DNA of 13,981 nt from Clostridia bacterium (GTDB taxonomy: Bacteria > Bacillota > Clostridia > Oscillospirales > Acutalibacteraceae), in the NCBI GenBank assembly GCA_017480265.1, contig JAFVAZ010000029.1:1-13981 (forward strand), read 5' to 3'. The notes beneath the pieces are model-generated. The model was not told the DNA's origin. It searched no databases and saw only the letters and a program-made list of their open reading frames with translations. The translations under genes were made by a program, and so were the position numbers. Below are positions 11,982 to 13,981 of this stretch, piece after piece (the first letter of the stretch is position 1; each line of letters starts with the position of its first letter).

Positions 11982-13856
11982 GTGCTAAAGGAATGGCAAG
12001 GTTCACTTGAAGAAAGCAACCGGGCAATAAAAAAGCTAAGGGAAAAAGCGATAGCTCTGCCGGAAGCCCCGGGTGTATATATAATGAAAAACAAAAAAAA
12101 TGAGATTATATATATAGGGAAAGCCAAAAGCTTAAAAGACAGAGTGAGCCAATACTTTGGTTCACAGAATAATCATAGCGAAAAAGTCCGGCAAATGGTC
12201 TCCAGAGTCGAAAATTTTGAATATATTTTAACAGATAGCGAATTTGAAGCGTTGGTTTTAGAGTGTAGCCTCATAAAGCAGAATAAACCTAAATATAATA
12301 TCCTGCTAAAAGATGACAAAGGCTATAATTATATAAAAATCTCTAAAGAAAAATGGCCCAGAATAACAGAGGCCAAGCAAGCTATAAACGACGGAAGTGA
12401 GTATATAGGACCATATACAAGATCCGTAAAAAGCGCAGTCAATACTGCCTTAAAAATTTTCAAATTGCCTGATTGTAACCTGGATTTTTCCAGACGGCGT
12501 TATAATAGAGCCTGCTTAAATTACTATATAAAGCAATGTTCTGCTCCTTGCATAGGGAAGATATCTCATGGAGAATATTTGGAAAGTGTGAGAGAGGCTG
12601 TGGATTTTTTGAAAGGTGGCAACAAAGCTTCTGTAAAACAGCTAAGCTCAAAGATGGAATATGCGGCAGAACGGTTAGATTTTGAAAAGGCGGCAAAATT
12701 GCGGGATAAAATTGAATTGATAAAAAAACTAGCCAAAGAAGAGCAAAAAGTAATTTTATCAAAATCTAAAGAGCAGGACGTCGTTGCACTAGTGAAGGGG
12801 AAGCAGATTTCGTGTTTTGAAGTTTTCAAATTTCTAGACGGGAGATTAAATGATAGAGAAGAGTTTCTGCTAAAAAATATCGATATAGAAGACGACGAAA
12901 ATGTTAGATACGAGTTTTTGCAGAGGTATTATTCCTCAAAGACGCAGATACCTAAATATATCTTGGTAGACGAATATCCTGAAGATAAAGAAAACCTAGA
13001 GAAATGGTTGACGGAGAAAAAAGGCAAGAAAGTAGAAATAATAAAACCACAAAAGGGCGAAAGCTTAAAGATAGTTGAAATGTGTAAAAACAACGCAGCT
13101 GAAAAAATAGCACAGAGCATCTCGCGTACAAACCGAGAAACCTATGCCCTGGAGTCGCTTGCAAAGATTTTATCTTTAAAAAATTTCCCGGAATATATAG
13201 AATCGTATGATATTTCTAATACTGCGGGAAGCGAGAATGTAGCCGGCATGGTCGTCTTTTATAATGGTAGGCCGCTGAAATCTAGATACAAGAAGTTTAA
13301 AATAAAAAGCTTCATAGGTCAGGATGATTATGCTTCTATGAGAGAAGTAGTAGAGCGCAGGATAAAAGAATATAAATCCGCTGAAAAAAAGGATGCGGGT
13401 TTTGCCAAATTGCCGGATCTGATACTTCTGGATGGAGGGAAAGGGCAGGTCTCGGCTGTAGAAGAGATCTTAAAAAAAGAAAACGTAGATATCCCGGTAT
13501 TCGGCATTGTGAAAGACAATAAGCATAAGACCAGAGCAATAACCGGTCACGGCGAAGAGATCGTCATCAATTCCAACAGAGAAGTTTTTTCTTTAATCTC
13601 AAAGATTCAAGAAGAAGTGCACAGGTTTGCTATCGGGTATCATCGTACACTGAGAAAGAAAAATAGCTTAACCAGTGAACTTTTAGCTATCCCGGGAGTT
13701 GGCACAAGGCGAGCCGATGCTTTATGGAGGCACTTCAAAACTATAGAGAGGATCAAAGCTGCAGATTTAGACGAGCTAATGAGTGTGAAAGGTATCACAA
13801 AATTCACCGCTGAAAGTATCCACAGATTTTTTAGGGAAAATGGGAATCAAATCTAA
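11982..13856 (+). CDS. uvrC: Excinuclease ABC subunit C (UvrC)
   Basis: 624 residues, normal for UvrC. This is the dual-incision nuclease of nucleotide excision repair, recruited by UvrB at a lesion. Domains in order: GIY-YIG nuclease at about 25-105 (APGVYIM with Y33, IIYIGKAKSLKDRV with Y44 and R54) for the 3' cut; cysteine-containing segment near 165-190; UVR/UvrB-binding motif at about 219-247 (ERLDFEKAAKLRDKIE); RNase H-like endonuclease for the 5' cut with YDISNTAG at about 409-416 and LLDGGKGQ at about 482-489; and a C-terminal helix-hairpin-helix pair at about 570-615 (IPGVGTRRADAL, VKGITKFTAESI). The start is GTG 11982 with GGGAG 7 bases upstream; it gives a lead of about 25 residues before the nuclease domain, somewhat longer than in B. 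subtilis, with no other Met in between. I find no strong promoter in the gap after yebC. Confidence 0.97.
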   Translation: MLKEWQGSLEESNRAIKKLREKAIALPEAPGVYIMKNKKNEIIYIGKAKSLKDRVSQYFGSQNNHSEKVRQMVSRVENFEYILTDSEFEALVLECSLIKQNKPKYNILLKDDKGYNYIKISKEKWPRITEAKQAINDGSEYIGPYTRSVKSAVNTALKIFKLPDCNLDFSRRRYNRACLNYYIKQCSAPCIGKISHGEYLESVREAVDFLKGGNKASVKQLSSKMEYAAERLDFEKAAKLRDKIELIKKLAKEEQKVILSKSKEQDVVALVKGKQISCFEVFKFLDGRLNDREEFLLKNIDIEDDENVRYEFLQRYYSSKTQIPKYILVDEYPEDKENLEKWLTEKKGKKVEIIKPQKGESLKIVEMCKNNAAEKIAQSISRTNRETYALESLAKILSLKNFPEYIESYDISNTAGSENVAGMVVFYNGRPLKSRYKKFKIKSFIGQDDYASMREVVERRIKEYKSAEKKDAGFAKLPDLILLDGGKGQVSAVEEILKKENVDIPVFGIVKDNKHKTRAITGHGEEIVINSNREVFSLISKIQEEVHRFAIGYHRTLRKKNSLTSELLAIPGVGTRRADALWRHFKTIERIKAADLDELMSVKGITKFTAESIHRFFRENGNQI

Positions 13857-13878
13857 GGCAATACCGCACAAATCAGAA

Positions 13879-13907
13879 TGGTCAAAAGAGCTAAAAAATG
13901 ATATAAT
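13879..13907 (+). promoter_or_regulatory. Promoter candidate just before the right-edge gene
   Basis: TGGTCA (13879-13884), a 17 bp spacer and a perfect TATAAT (13902-13907). The expected start of transcription is about 13914, the A of the ATG, so the message would have almost no leader, or translation starts further downstream. Confidence 0.5.
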
Positions 13908-13913
13908 AAAGAC

Positions 13914-13981
13914 ATGATAAAACAACTGAAATTAAGCGAGCTCGGAGATGAGCTGGCGCAGACAAAAACGAAGAAAAAAGA
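13914..13981 (+). CDS. Start of an unidentified gene, cut by the window edge; possibly an IS5-type transposase
   Basis: From ATG 13914 the frame stays open to the edge for 22 complete codons, reading MIKQLKLSELGDEL then AQTKTKKK. I cannot name it from so little. The pattern of a short polar start followed by a run of T/K residues resembles the N-termini of some IS5-family transposases, where a similar KTKKKEFL stretch precedes the first domain; that is recall, not a search result. It does not look like HPr kinase, which often follows uvrC in Firmicutes. No good ribosome binding site precedes the ATG. It begins 57 bp after the uvrC stop. Confidence 0.4.
   Translation, partial: MIKQLKLSELGDELAQTKTKKK

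Noticed and set aside
1..13981. Hidden defence system, CRISPR array, toxin-antitoxin pair, tRNA or riboswitch
   Set aside because: I looked for spaced direct repeats, paired small genes, cloverleaf-like segments and long structured leaders; nothing reached a supportable level. The XRE gene has no toxin-like neighbour.

Overview
The window looks like ordinary chromosome from a low-GC Firmicute (Bacillota), most likely a member of the Clostridia. The reasons are AT-rich DNA, strong AAGGAGG-type ribosome binding sites, textbook sigma-A promoters (TTGNNN, 17 bp, TATAAT-like), intrinsic terminators with T-runs, frequent GTG/TTG starts, a lipoprotein-type solute-binding protein, a SpoVB-family flippase and a B. 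subtilis-like NudF. I see no rRNA, tRNA, CRISPR array, prophage or defence cassette.

Layout. The left edge carries the 3' part of rmuC (+), which converges on a three-gene ABC-2 exporter operon on the minus strand (ATPase, permease, GldG-like auxiliary protein; transcription runs from about 4190 down to 840). A bidirectional hairpin separates them. Upstream of the exporter, also on the minus strand, are nudF (ADP-ribose pyrophosphatase) and an exodeoxyribonuclease III gene, probably one transcript from a clear promoter at 5669-5697. Divergent from nudF is a cytosolic-looking M14 zinc peptidase (+), which converges on a lone lipoprotein substrate-binding protein of the NitT/TauT type (-). Next, all on the minus strand, come HU with its own promoters and terminator, a SpoVB/MurJ-like MOP flippase, and a small XRE regulator with its own promoter and terminator. 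The right end is on the plus strand: yebC, uvrC, and the first 22 codons of an unidentified gene that may be the start of an insertion-sequence transposase.

How the genes work together. DNA maintenance is over-represented (RmuC, exonuclease III, UvrC, HU, and NudF for nucleotide clean-up), but apart from nudF-exoIII these are separate transcription units. The ABC trio is the only clear multi-protein complex. The flippase followed by HU looks like a reduced version of the clostridial spoVB-like/mazG/hup/S4-protein neighbourhood, with mazG and the S4 gene missing here.

I corrected several start sites from ribosome binding sites and promoters: nudF to 5613, the ABC ATPase to GTG 4098, the XRE gene to ATG 10769 and yebC to ATG 11072. 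I did not find a convincing new biological system. The most useful second looks are the possible IS element at the right edge, the palindrome inside the ABC-operon promoter, the orphan binding protein, and the shared promoter design of the HU and XRE genes.
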